This document shows positions 42,372 to 51,352 of a stretch of 64,000 bases of DNA, piece after piece. Both the position numbers and the translations under genes were made by a program. Every line of letters starts with the position of its first letter. Position 1 is the stretch's first letter. The DNA is from an uncultured Clostridia bacterium (GTDB taxonomy: Bacteria > Bacillota > Clostridia > TANB77 > CAG-508), in the NCBI GenBank assembly GCA_934133165.1, contig CAKPAW010000001.1, forward strand, positions 186,001 through 250,000. The letters run 5' to 3'. The notes beneath the pieces were generated by a model. It searched no databases and had not been told where the DNA came from. It saw nothing but the letters and a program-made list of their open reading frames with translations.

Positions 42372-43472
42372 CTAATTTACTTGCTTCTTTATTTTTAATT
42401 GCATTATTGTTCTATTTAATATTTCGATATTTTTTTCTTCTATTTGAGCTTTTGCTTGTTCTAGGGTAATTTTATCATCTACAAATAATTCTGCAATTGA
42501 ATTTATTAATCCTATACTTCCCTTTTCTAAGTTACTTTGAATTGCATCTTCTATTTCTGATACACTAATTTTTTCTTTACGTATAATACCTGCAACAATG
42601 TTATCTACAACCATTACTTCAGGCACTAAAACTAGTCTTCCATCTTTTCCTTTTAATAATCTTTGAGATACTACTAATTTTAATAATGATGCTATTAAAT
42701 ATTTGACACTTTGTTGATCGCTAATATCATAGAAGTTTATCATTCTATCGATTGTCTCTGCGCAAGATTTAGTATGTAAAGTACCTATTACTAAGTGTCC
42801 TGCTTCTGCTGTTTCTATTGCTGCATCCATTGTCTCTCTGTCACGAATCTCTCCTACTATAACTATGTCGCAATCCTCTCTTAAAGAGTTTTTTACACCA
42901 TCACTATAGCATAAACAATCTCTTCCTGGACCTACTTCTTTTTGTACTATAACAGATTTTTTTGATTTATGTCTATATTCTACGGGACTTTCTAATGTTA
43001 ATATCTTTTTATTTTGTGTTTCATTTATATCATTAATTAATGCATTTAATGTTGTTGTTTTACCAGAGTTTGTTTTACCAGTTACTAATATTAATCCTTG
43101 AGGTTGTCTTGTCATTCTACGAACAATATCTGGTACTCCTAAATCTTCATATCTTGGTAATTCATTTTTTATAAGACGAAGTGTAAATGTTGGTATTTCA
43201 TCTGCAAAAGATACATTTACTCTTAGTCTTATATCTTCAAATTCAAATGAACTATCAAGTCTTTTTGTCTTCATAAAAGTTTCATCTTTTTCTAGGTTTC
43301 CTCTTATAAAATAGTCATAAGCTTCGTTCAAATCTTCTATTGTTAATTCATTTATTTCTTCTACTGGAACTAAATCTCTTGCTATTCTTAGCATTGGTTT
43401 AATACCATAAATTAGATGTACGTCTGAAGCATCTTTTGCTTTTGCTATTTCTAGTACTTTATCTATATTCAT
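42372..43472 (-). CDS. pilT: Type IV pilus retraction ATPase PilT
   Basis: 366 aa. The start resembles PilT (VLEIAKAKDASDVHLIYGIK). Walker A is GLILVTGKTNSGKTTTLNAL, the Asp box is ILTLESPVEYRH, Walker B is DIVIVGEIRDRETMDAAIET and the His box is AGHLVIGTLHT. The hexameric ATPase removes pilins from the fibre base and retracts the pilus for twitching or DNA uptake. It lies between pilB and pilC. Ribosome site AAAGGGGAA. Confidence 0.93.
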   Translation of the reverse strand: MNIDKVLEIAKAKDASDVHLIYGIKPMLRIARDLVPVEEINELTIEDLNEAYDYFIRGNLEKDETFMKTKRLDSSFEFEDIRLRVNVSFADEIPTFTLRLIKNELPRYEDLGVPDIVRRMTRQPQGLILVTGKTNSGKTTTLNALINDINETQNKKILTLESPVEYRHKSKKSVIVQKEVGPGRDCLCYSDGVKNSLREDCDIVIVGEIRDRETMDAAIETAEAGHLVIGTLHTKSCAETIDRMINFYDISDQQSVKYLIASLLKLVVSQRLLKGKDGRLVLVPEVMVVDNIVAGIIRKEKISVSEIEDAIQSNLEKGSIGLINSIAELFVDDKITLEQAKAQIEEKNIEILNRTIMQLKIKKQVN

Positions 43473-43490
43473 TTGTAGTTTCCCCTTTCT

Positions 43491-45122
43491 TTAATAAATT
43501 ATTAGTTTATTATTTAATTCTTCTAATGTTGTTATTCCTTCTAATACTTTATTTAAGCCATCTACTATAAGTGGTTTGTAATGACCTTCCTTTATTGCTT
43601 CATTTCTTATTTCTATACTAGATGCATTATCTATAATTAATTGTCTTATTTTGTCATTAATAATTAGTACTTCAAAAATTCCAGTTCTATCAAAATAGCC
43701 TGTGTGATTACATTTTTCACATCCAATAGCATCATATGTTTTTTTATCTGTAAAATCTAAAGTAATTCCATTTTTTTCGGCTATTTTATTCATGATTTCT
43801 TTTTCTTTTTCATTAAATTCTCTTTCTACTTTGCAGTGTGGGCATACCTTTCTTACTAGTCTTTGTGATATTGATGTAGCAAGAGTACTTGCTATATCAT
43901 AATTTGATATTCCCATTTCTCTTAATCTAGTAATTACTTCTACACTATTTATTGTATGTATTGTTGATAATACATAATGTCCTGTTTGTCCTGATTGCAT
44001 AGCTATTTCTGCTGTTTCTTTATCACGAATTTCTCCTACTAATATAATATCAGGGTCTTGTCTTAGAACGGTTCTTAATGAATCTGAAAAAGAAGTTCTT
44101 GAATCTATTTCAATTTGGTTTAGACCATCTATACGAATTTCTACTGGATCTTCTATTGTAGTTATATTTATATCTGGTCTATTAAGCATATCTATAACAC
44201 TATATAATGTAGTTGTTTTACCTTCTCCTGTAGGTGCTGCAATTATTGTAATACTATTTTTCTTATTGAAACTTTCTTTTAGTAGTTCTTTATCATTTGG
44301 AAAACCTAAATCAAAAACTTTCTTTATTACAGTATTTTTCTTTAACAATCTTAGCACAAATTTTTCACCATATACATTCTTTTGTGAAGATACACGAATA
44401 TTATAATCTGGGTATAGGATAATCCTACCATCTTGTGATTCCTGCTTTTCTTGGTGCATATTTGAAATTGCTTTTAATCTTCCTACTATTTGTGGCATTT
44501 TATCTGATTCTATAGTAACTGCATTAACTAGCCCACCATCTATACGATATCTAACTCTTAATTTTTCTACCATTGGTTCAAAGTGAATATCGCTTGCTCT
44601 TTTTTCCATAGCTGTTTTTATAATACTATCAACTAAACCTGTTATATCTCTATTGGTATTTATATTATCTGATGCCATTCCTTCTAGTGACTCTAAAATT
44701 TTATCTATATTACTTTCAAAAGTAATATACTTTTCCATTATTAGTCCTTTATTAAGTAAAAGTAATCTTATTGTATCTATTGATCTTTTATCTGTTGTAT
44801 CTGCAAAACATACCTTTATTTTATTTCCATCTACTTCAAAAGGAATTGCTTTGTTCTTTTTTGCTATATCTAATGAAATATAGTCTGAAAGATTTATTCT
44901 TATATCTCCTTCTTCAAGTAAAATAGCTTTTTCGTCTAAAATTTCTCCAATTGCTTTAATTAATTTTTCTGAATCACATAAATGTAATATGTGAATAATG
45001 TCACCTAATTTCTTGTTTGGATACATTTTTTGATAATTTAATGCTTTATCTATTTCTGATTCTGTAATAATTTTTCTTTTAGCTAGTTCTATACCTAAAG
45101 GTTGAATTTGTTTTTGTGGCAT
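43491..45122 (-). CDS. pilB: Type IV pilus assembly ATPase PilB
   Basis: 543 aa from ATG 45122 (AAAGGAG 7 nt upstream; the ATG two codons earlier is too close). N-terminal GspE-N domain residues 1-150, then KRASDIHFEPMVEKLRVRYR. Walker A is IIAAPTGEGKTTTLYSVIDM, Walker B is DIILVGEIRDKETAEIAMQS, and a zinc-binding CPHC...CEKC pair is at about residues 430-480. It powers pilin polymerisation with PilC. The 18-nt gap to pilT indicates co-transcription. Confidence 0.94.
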   Translation of the reverse strand: MPQKQIQPLGIELAKRKIITESEIDKALNYQKMYPNKKLGDIIHILHLCDSEKLIKAIGEILDEKAILLEEGDIRINLSDYISLDIAKKNKAIPFEVDGNKIKVCFADTTDKRSIDTIRLLLLNKGLIMEKYITFESNIDKILESLEGMASDNINTNRDITGLVDSIIKTAMEKRASDIHFEPMVEKLRVRYRIDGGLVNAVTIESDKMPQIVGRLKAISNMHQEKQESQDGRIILYPDYNIRVSSQKNVYGEKFVLRLLKKNTVIKKVFDLGFPNDKELLKESFNKKNSITIIAAPTGEGKTTTLYSVIDMLNRPDINITTIEDPVEIRIDGLNQIEIDSRTSFSDSLRTVLRQDPDIILVGEIRDKETAEIAMQSGQTGHYVLSTIHTINSVEVITRLREMGISNYDIASTLATSISQRLVRKVCPHCKVEREFNEKEKEIMNKIAEKNGITLDFTDKKTYDAIGCEKCNHTGYFDRTGIFEVLIINDKIRQLIIDNASSIEIRNEAIKEGHYKPLIVDGLNKVLEGITTLEELNNKLIIY

Positions 45123-45207
45123 AACCATTCTCCTTTCTTTTGTATTCCTTCTTTAATTATACTATATTTTGTTATTTTTCTACAGCATTTTTATTAATTA
45201 ACTAAAA

Positions 45208-45651
45208 TTACCAATATTTTAATACAAATTCATTACTTGCTTCAAAATATTTATTAGCTTCTACTATCATATAAGTGTTTATTATTTTTTTTGTTGTATT
45301 ATTAACTTCTTTTTCACTTATAGAAAAATTACAATATCCTATATTACTACAAATTTTCACTTTATTACGATATATGCTTTTATCTGTTGAACCATTATAA
45401 GTATATACTGTTCCATCTTCAAATGTAATTTTATTATTTAAGACTTCATATACATCTTTGTTATTTTTACAATCTTCTATAAAAAACATTGCAAATTTAT
45501 TATATTCAGTAAGATTTTTTGTATTTTCTTTTAAATATTTTGTATTTTCAAAGAACATACTACTAACAACAGATAACATTGTTATTACAATGCATAATAC
45601 AATTATAGTAATAATTAATGTCATTAAAGTTATTCCTTTTTCAGATTTCAC
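45208..45651 (-). CDS. Minor pilin-like protein
   Basis: 147 aa from a GTG start (AAAGGAG 9 nt upstream). The prepilin leader is MKSEKGITLMTLIITIIVLC, with Thr at +5, then a hydrophobic helix to about residue 30 and a mixed globular part with four cysteines (DCKNNK, KICSNIGYC). The cysteines could form disulfides outside the cell. It lies between the prepilin peptidase/minor pilin pair and pilB in the pilus operon. Confidence 0.78.
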   Translation of the reverse strand: MKSEKGITLMTLIITIIVLCIVITMLSVVSSMFFENTKYLKENTKNLTEYNKFAMFFIEDCKNNKDVYEVLNNKITFEDGTVYTYNGSTDKSIYRNKVKICSNIGYCNFSISEKEVNNTTKKIINTYMIVEANKYFEASNEFVLKYW

Positions 45652-45664
45652 AATAAAATCTCCT

Positions 45665-46075
45665 TTACATTTCTTTTATTTTTAACTTTTCTATTTGGTA
45701 ATTTCTTTCTTCTTTTAAAAATGTATAATTTATCGTTATTTTTACTTTTTTTATTATATCTTGTTTTGTAGTATCATTTTTGTTATAATTTTCTACTTCT
45801 ACTTTTCCTGTAAATCCATCAGGCAATTGATATTTTGTAGCAAGATTAGAATTCAAATTATTAGTAACCTCTTCATATGGCATCTTATCAATATCTTCTG
45901 CTATTTTTATTGCATAATATACCGCCATAGTGTTATATCGTACCATATTACTATTTTTAGCTATTTGATAAAATAAGTTTCCAATAATTCCAACAAATAA
46001 TGATAATATTATAATTGCTACAACAACATCTGTTGTTGTTACACCTCTATTAGCTTTTAGATTTGCATTTTTCAT
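45665..46075 (-). CDS. Minor pilin-like protein (PilV-type)
   Basis: 136 aa from ATG 46075, 5 nt after the pilD stop, with GGGTGA across the junction, which suggests translational coupling. The leader MKNANLKANRGVTTTDVVVA has Asp at +5, then a helix VAIIILSLFVGIIGNLFYQ and a globular domain with a PDGFTGKVEVENYNKN strand region. PilV-like minor pilins prime or decorate the pilus. The tail is not otherwise recognised. Confidence 0.75.
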   Translation of the reverse strand: MKNANLKANRGVTTTDVVVAIIILSLFVGIIGNLFYQIAKNSNMVRYNTMAVYYAIKIAEDIDKMPYEEVTNNLNSNLATKYQLPDGFTGKVEVENYNKNDTTKQDIIKKVKITINYTFLKEERNYQIEKLKIKEM

Positions 46076-46080
46076 ACTAT

Positions 46081-46881
46081 TCACCCACATGTTATAAAAT
46101 TTACTATTATAAAACTTATAATGTTACTACATACTAAATAAAATCCAAAAGGTATATTTAATGATTCTTTTGATTTTGAGTCTTTATTTTTTAATATTTT
46201 ATTTTTTATTTGCATAATAGCAATTATTAACAATGTTAGTATAACTGTAGCAACATATGTAATTTCTTTTGTAAAAATTGCCATAACCATACTTAATTCT
46301 AATATTTGTAATGTATAATTATCTTTTATTTTTTTCTTTAAGTATAAATTTTCTATAATTATAAATATGAATAACATTAATAAATATATTGCATATCTAT
46401 ATATATTAGTTTTTCCTACTATATATAGATATACTATATATAACGTTGCAATAATTATTTCATAAATAAGAACACTTTTAGTTATTGTCTTTCTTTCTTT
46501 ATCTATTCCTGCTATTATAATCATTCCTATTATATAAAGGAATCCCAAAAGCAGATATACTAATTTATTTATTTCCAATGTTTTAAATGAAATATTTATA
46601 GACATAGTAAATAATAGAAATACTACTCCCGTTAATATTTCTAATAACAAATAACGTATTCTTATTTTTTCTTTACAATATCTACATTTACCTCCAAGAA
46701 AAATGTAACTAAAAATTGGAATCATATCCCAAAAAGAAAGTTTATGATTACATTTTGGACAATATGATCTTTCATGTGTAATATCTTGGTGTAATGGTAT
46801 TCTATAGACTGCTAATGTAAAAAAACTACCAAATACTGTTCCAATTATGAAAATAAATAAATAAAAAATAACTTGTTCCAT
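46081..46881 (-). CDS. pilD: Prepilin peptidase (PilD/A24 family), second catalytic Asp not evident
   Basis: 266 aa with about seven helices. The N-terminal DiS-P-DiS domain has FGSFFTLAVYRIPLHQDITH and the two CxxC pairs CPKC and CRYC (residues 41-69). The first catalytic Asp is in IIAGIDKERKTI (Asp127), and the end IPFGFYLVCS is family-like. The expected GxGD motif before the last helices is not found: the corresponding stretch is TLQILELSMVMAIF, with Glu195 where Asp would align. PilD cleaves the prepilin leader after Gly and methylates the new end. It must serve all pilins in the window if active. Confidence 0.82.
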   Translation of the reverse strand: MEQVIFYLFIFIIGTVFGSFFTLAVYRIPLHQDITHERSYCPKCNHKLSFWDMIPIFSYIFLGGKCRYCKEKIRIRYLLLEILTGVVFLLFTMSINISFKTLEINKLVYLLLGFLYIIGMIIIAGIDKERKTITKSVLIYEIIIATLYIVYLYIVGKTNIYRYAIYLLMLFIFIIIENLYLKKKIKDNYTLQILELSMVMAIFTKEITYVATVILTLLIIAIMQIKNKILKNKDSKSKESLNIPFGFYLVCSNIISFIIVNFITCG

Positions 46882-46914
46882 TTTTTTCCTTCATTTTATA
46901 CTTTAATACAAAAC

Positions 46915-46960
46915 ATGAGGTTACCTAAATATAATGATCAATTCTACTAGGCAACCCCAT
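46915..46960 (-). terminator. Partial terminator after the small pilin gene
   Basis: ATGGGGTTGCCTA / TAGGTAACCTCAT arms with a 20-nt loop, then TTTTG on the minus strand. It could raise small-pilin mRNA over the downstream pilus genes. Confidence 0.65.
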
Positions 46961-46987
46961 ATTTAGTTTTTATAGCACACAATTATA

Positions 46988-47197
46988 TTATAAACTGTTG
47001 ACATACATTGCTGCATTTGTTAATTGTTGATCTTCAAGATTAGCTGCTGTTTTGTAATCGTTAGCACCTTTTTTTGCTTTGTTAACAATTCCGTTATCTC
47101 CTAATACAAGAGCTATTGATACTCCTGCTAAGATTATTAAAACGATGATTGTTACAACTAGTGCTACTAATGTAATACCTTTTTGTCCTTTTAACAT
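46988..47197 (-). CDS. pilA: Small type IV pilin, probable major pilin
   Basis: 69 aa. The leader and helix MLKGQKGITLVALVVTIIVL are nearly the same as in the 1-7 kb array; the body is short (NKAKKGANDYKTAANLEDQQ...AMYVNSL) and almost wholly helical. Ala is at +5. The strong ribosome site AAAGGAGGAG and the terminator just downstream suggest high expression. Its position in the operon supports a major-pilin role; such headless pilins are known from other Gram-positives. Confidence 0.78.
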   Translation of the reverse strand: MLKGQKGITLVALVVTIIVLIILAGVSIALVLGDNGIVNKAKKGANDYKTAANLEDQQLTNAAMYVNSL

Positions 47198-47268
47198 AAA
47201 AAACTCCTCCTTTTTGTATAATGTTTTTGTATATATTTATTTAATTTATAAATATAACCTTAATTAAA

Positions 47269-47676
47269 TTATTTTAGTCTACTAGTATTTGTACTAGTAT
47301 TTATTTTGGTTCCATTTGCATTTGTGTTTTGCGCATTGTCATTTGTCTTTATTGTATTTCCTGATGTAGTCACATTTGACTCTTCTGTTGAAGTTGACGC
47401 AAATGGATTTTCTTTGCTTGGATTATAAGCCTTACTTTTTTTATATATATTTAAGTCTGAACCTTCTATTGTATATACTTTATTTTCAACACTTAAAGTA
47501 TTTTGTACATTTTCTTCTAATTCATTTTTTATATTTTCTGGTACACTATAAGCTATCTTATTTGGTACCACTTTATTTATAGGATTGTAGTCATAAAATA
47601 AAATACCTAATACAAATAGAATTATTGCACATAGTAGTAAAACTATAATTATTTCTTTTAAAATTGATTTAATCAT
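47269..47676 (-). CDS. Pilus-operon membrane protein of unknown function
   Basis: 135 aa. One N-terminal membrane helix (IIIVLLLCAIILFVLGILFY), then an extracellular stretch with NKIAYSVPENIKNELEENVQ and a Ser/Thr/Asn-rich, probably disordered end. Its place after the PilO-like gene recalls PilP of other systems, but it has no lipobox and I see no PilP fold. Ribosome site AAAGGAG. Confidence 0.65.
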   Translation of the reverse strand: MIKSILKEIIIVLLLCAIILFVLGILFYDYNPINKVVPNKIAYSVPENIKNELEENVQNTLSVENKVYTIEGSDLNIYKKSKAYNPSKENPFASTSTEESNVTTSGNTIKTNDNAQNTNANGTKINTSTNTSRLK

Positions 47677-47687
47677 TTTTTACTCCT

Positions 47688-48449
47688 TTATTGATTATTT
47701 TGCATACTATTCGTTACACTATCTTTCATATTCTGTACGCCATTTGATATTGCATTTCTTCCAGCTTCTTGTGCTGTACTAGTAGATAATGTATTACTAT
47801 TTGAGTTATCTGTAGTTATATTATTAGTTGTACTTTGGCTTGATTGCTGTATAGATTCATTTGAAGTATTACCTTGTATTGCTATATTTCTTACAGTAAA
47901 TGTTGCTTGTAATATTTCATTTTGATAAGGTAATAATTTAAAATTTTCAATTACAAAATTTAATTCAGTATCATTTTCAAGCGAATATATATAATTTGTA
48001 ATTCCTATATAAGAACCATCTACTGTAAATTTAAGATCATTTACATTATTTGCTCCTGTACTACTGCTTACTATTTCAAATTTTAAATTTACTCCCTCTT
48101 CTCTTGCATGCATTCCTATTTTTGTCCACAAAAATTCTATAGCATAGCTTTTCTTTTGCATAGCTTGTAAAATTTCATCATCTGTGCTCATATTAGTATA
48201 TTTTAAATATTCTTCTTTTTCTGTTTCTAATTTATTACTTGCTGTTTTTAGTTCTCCTATCTTTTTAGGATATTCTACATCAATTAAAGTATTTATATCT
48301 TCTATTTTAGCTTTTAATTTTGTATTTTCTTCCTCAATCTGTTTTACACTTGAAATTTTCAATCCTAAGATTTCATTTCCTTTAGTCACTGTAAAATAAG
48401 CTAAAACAAGTAATAATATAGTAATAGTAATTATCAATACTTTTCTCAT
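47688..48449 (-). CDS. pilO: PilO-like pilus alignment protein
   Basis: 253 aa. One N-terminal helix (VLIITITILLLVLAYFTVTK), a coiled coil at about 35-80 (EEENTKLKAKIEDINTLIDV), then a ferredoxin-like domain (KFTVDGSYIGITNYIYSLEN ... IENFKLLPYQ). A Ser/Thr/Asn-rich tail follows. The ATG overlaps the stop of the PilMN gene by 4 nt (ATGA), the classic coupled arrangement of pilN-pilO. PilN and PilO form the membrane ring linking ATPase to pilus. Confidence 0.8.
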   Translation of the reverse strand: MRKVLIITITILLLVLAYFTVTKGNEILGLKISSVKQIEEENTKLKAKIEDINTLIDVEYPKKIGELKTASNKLETEKEEYLKYTNMSTDDEILQAMQKKSYAIEFLWTKIGMHAREEGVNLKFEIVSSSTGANNVNDLKFTVDGSYIGITNYIYSLENDTELNFVIENFKLLPYQNEILQATFTVRNIAIQGNTSNESIQQSSQSTTNNITTDNSNSNTLSTSTAQEAGRNAISNGVQNMKDSVTNSMQNNQ

Positions 48450-50092
48450 GGCAAGTCTCCTTCTATTACAATTTTAACAATTCCATCCTGTTTTACACCA
48501 GATGTAGATACAACTGTACTTGGACTTAATATACCATCTACAATTAGACTTCCTTTAAAAAATCCTAATAAATCATAATCTTCAGATTGTGCATTAATTA
48601 CAATGTGTGTTCCTGTTGTATTTTCTATTGATGTTAATGTTACTCCTTTTGGTATAACATTCATTACTCTTGTTAAAAGCATTGGAATAACATTTTTGCT
48701 TTTCAAATTACTTGCAACTTCATTACTATAACTTTTTAGCTTATCAGTCATACTCGTGTAATCGGTTGCTTTATTATTTAAAGTTTGAATATCTTTTGAT
48801 ATTAATTGAATCTGAGCTGTTGTATCTTGCTTAACATTATCTACTTCCGTCATTTTTTTATTTGTTTCTGTATTTAAAAATATTGTTACACAAGAATACA
48901 TTATAATAAAAGCTAAAATACCAATTGTTGTTCTTGAAAGCCATTTTTCTGTTTTATCAAATTTTCCTTTTAAGTCTAATGAAAAGTTGATTTTAGATAG
49001 TGGATTTGATTTAGATTTGCTTTTTGCTTTATCTTTATTTTTTGTTCCAATATCAATTTTCATCCATTCAGGTAATTTATCTAAGAAGCTTGGATTTTTA
49101 AAGTTTATAGTACCTACTCCATATCCTAATCCCTGCATAGCTAATGAAATTGCAGAATTTACTTCTATATAATCTTTTACATTAATTTTTACACTTTCTG
49201 GTATAAAATATGGTTTTAATATTTCACATTTTGCATCTTTAAAATACTCTTGGAAGTACAAATCTATGTTATTTATAATACAACCTGTACCAGTTATATA
49301 TATTTTATCTATTCTGTTTAGAGAATTATCAAAATTTTCTTTTACTTTTTGTACAATATTATATAGTGTTGGCATTATATCTTCTAAATACAAATTTTCT
49401 GTTCCATCTAGCAATTCTTTTCCTTCCATTGTATATATTGTTGTATTTTTACAAATTTCATATGCCTTTGAAAAAGAATTTTCTTTTGTACTTATTGTAT
49501 CTAATATAGTTTTTACATTTTCTTCTATTGTATCTATTTCATATATTTTACTATCTATAATTGTTGTAATTGTAGTTTTTTCTTCCATATTTATTATGGC
49601 AATATTTTCCTTTTCTTTTAAATCTATCACATTAGATATCGCCATAGGTAATGGAGTCAAATATGATATTGGATTTCCATCAAATTCTTGTAATCTTTTA
49701 TTAATTTCTGTTTTGTTAACAGATATATAAATTGCTTTTATTTTTTCAGCATCTTGCATATCTGGAACTAGAGCATATCTGCTTTCTAAAGCATTTCTAT
49801 TATATCCTTTATCATAACAATATGAATCAAATTCAGTTTCAATTGCTTTCTTCAAATCATTTTTATTTAGTAAATTAAAGAAATAAAAATATTGATATAC
49901 CTCTTCTGATAAATTAATGCTAATTGGTGTCTTATAGCTAAATGTTTCTGAAATTATCTGATTTATTGTTGGTCCAATTTGATCATAAAATTTCATACCA
50001 AAAGAATCTACTTTTAATACATCTCTTTCTTTTGTTACTTTTGCATATTTAATTAAATTACTTTCAATATATAAACCTAAGCAACTTGGCAT
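48446..50092 (-). CDS. PilM-PilN fusion protein
   Basis: 548 aa. Residues 1-340 are an actin-like PilM fold: start MPSCLGLYIESNLIKYAKVT, AIINMEEKTTITTIIDSKIY, and DKIYITGTGCIINNIDLYFQ. After a Lys/Ser linker comes one membrane helix (about 393-412, IGILAFIIMYSCVTIFL), then a PilN-like coiled coil and domain (VMNVIPKGVTLTSIENTTGT). In other bacteria PilM and PilN are separate proteins that bind each other. Fusion fixes the cytoplasmic ring to the membrane ring. First gene of the operon, with a promoter about 130 nt upstream and ribosome site AAAGGAG. Confidence 0.85.
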   Translation of the reverse strand: MPSCLGLYIESNLIKYAKVTKERDVLKVDSFGMKFYDQIGPTINQIISETFSYKTPISINLSEEVYQYFYFFNLLNKNDLKKAIETEFDSYCYDKGYNRNALESRYALVPDMQDAEKIKAIYISVNKTEINKRLQEFDGNPISYLTPLPMAISNVIDLKEKENIAIINMEEKTTITTIIDSKIYEIDTIEENVKTILDTISTKENSFSKAYEICKNTTIYTMEGKELLDGTENLYLEDIMPTLYNIVQKVKENFDNSLNRIDKIYITGTGCIINNIDLYFQEYFKDAKCEILKPYFIPESVKINVKDYIEVNSAISLAMQGLGYGVGTINFKNPSFLDKLPEWMKIDIGTKNKDKAKSKSKSNPLSKINFSLDLKGKFDKTEKWLSRTTIGILAFIIMYSCVTIFLNTETNKKMTEVDNVKQDTTAQIQLISKDIQTLNNKATDYTSMTDKLKSYSNEVASNLKSKNVIPMLLTRVMNVIPKGVTLTSIENTTGTHIVINAQSEDYDLLGFFKGSLIVDGILSPSTVVSTSGVKQDGIVKIVIEGDLP

Positions 50093-50221
50093 GATAACTC
50101 CTTTGTTTTTTTATATTTTACACTATTATATTTTACAAAAAACGACAAAAAATACTTTTATTTTTATATTTTATTTTGTATTTTTTACATTTTTTTCCCT
50201 TATCAGTATAATTCTGTTAAT

Positions 50222-50249
50222 ATTTTATCTTTTTTTTTATTAAAGTCAA
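50222..50249 (-). promoter_or_regulatory. Likely promoter of the type IV pilus operon
   Basis: TTGACT (50249-50244), 16 nt, TAAAAT (50227-50222) on the minus strand. Confidence 0.6.
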
Positions 50250-50312
50250 TAGTTTTAATACACTTGTAATTCAATTGTAATATTTTTGTAATATTTTATT
50301 TTTTTGAATACA

Positions 50313-50349
50313 AAAAAAATAAAGGAACATTGTTTTTCCTTTATTTTTT
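50313..50349 (-). terminator. Terminator after uppP
   Basis: AAAAATAAAGGAA / TTCCTTTATTTTT stem; T run on the minus strand. Confidence 0.8.
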
Positions 50350-50377
50350 CACATTTTTAATTTAATTATCCTTTAAT

Positions 50378-51205
50378 CTATCTTATAAAGCATATTGCTA
50401 AAATAACAATTCCTAATATTACTCTATATATTGCAAATATTTTAAAACTACCTTTCTTTAAATAATTTAGTAAAAATTTGATAACTAACATTCCAACTAT
50501 AAAACTTGTTAAAACTCCGACAAAAAACGACAAATCAAAAACAAAATGTTTCATTTCATATAATGCTGCAGCCGCAACAATAGGAGTTGATAACAAGAAC
50601 GAATATTTAGCAACAGATTCTCTTTCTATTTCCATTTTTCTTCCAACAGTCATTGTTATTCCTGATCTAGAAACTCCAGGAAATGCTGCTGCAATTGCTT
50701 GCGAAATGGCAATTAATATAGATTGTTTTAATGTTATTTTTTCATATTTAATTGTAGATTTTGATTTTTTATCTACTATATATAAAATAATTCCCATTAC
50801 TATTAAAGCTATAGCTATAAATACCATTTCTACATTTATTTCTGCTGTATTAAATGTTTGTGCTAACTTTTCTATAATATTTTCTGAAATTTTATCTAAT
50901 ACTAAACTTAAAATTCCTGCTGGTATAGTACTTATTACTATATACCAAAAAATTTTACCATCTGTAGATTTTTCTTTTTTTACTAATTGTTTATACCCTC
51001 CTTTTATTAGATTTACCCAATCTTTAAAAAAGAATACCAATATTGCAAATAATGTTCCTATATGTAATGCAACATCAAAAGCTGGACTCATTTCTCCCCA
51101 ATTAAATAACCAAGGAAAAAGATTTAAGTGTGCTGAACTAGATATTGGTAATAATTCAGTCAATCCTTGTACAATTCCTAATATTATAGCTTGTATAATC
51201 GTCAT
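50378..51205 (-). CDS. uppP: Undecaprenyl-diphosphatase
   Basis: 275 aa membrane enzyme with about eight helices. GLTELLPISSSAHLNLFPWL near the start and PGVSRSGITMTVGRKMEIER near residue 175 are the two BacA/UppP signature regions with catalytic Glu, Ser and Arg. It recycles the C55 lipid carrier for peptidoglycan and teichoic acid synthesis and can confer bacitracin resistance. Monocistronic with its own terminator. Confidence 0.95.
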   Translation of the reverse strand: MTIIQAIILGIVQGLTELLPISSSAHLNLFPWLFNWGEMSPAFDVALHIGTLFAILVFFFKDWVNLIKGGYKQLVKKEKSTDGKIFWYIVISTIPAGILSLVLDKISENIIEKLAQTFNTAEINVEMVFIAIALIVMGIILYIVDKKSKSTIKYEKITLKQSILIAISQAIAAAFPGVSRSGITMTVGRKMEIERESVAKYSFLLSTPIVAAAALYEMKHFVFDLSFFVGVLTSFIVGMLVIKFLLNYLKKGSFKIFAIYRVILGIVILAICFIR

Positions 51206-51352
51206 TTTTCTTTACCTCTCTTACTTTTTATTCTACTTTTGTATTTTTTACATTTTTATTTATTATAAAAAATAATTATACATAACATTTTATTGTTTTT
51301 TGGTACTATATTAAATTTTATTCACAAAAGTTATATTTTATTATAATTTTTA

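Noticed and set aside
50478..51275. 265-codon plus-strand frame opposite uppP
   Set aside because: The minus-strand UppP has all family motifs and a ribosome site; this frame lacks any start signal and is a shadow.
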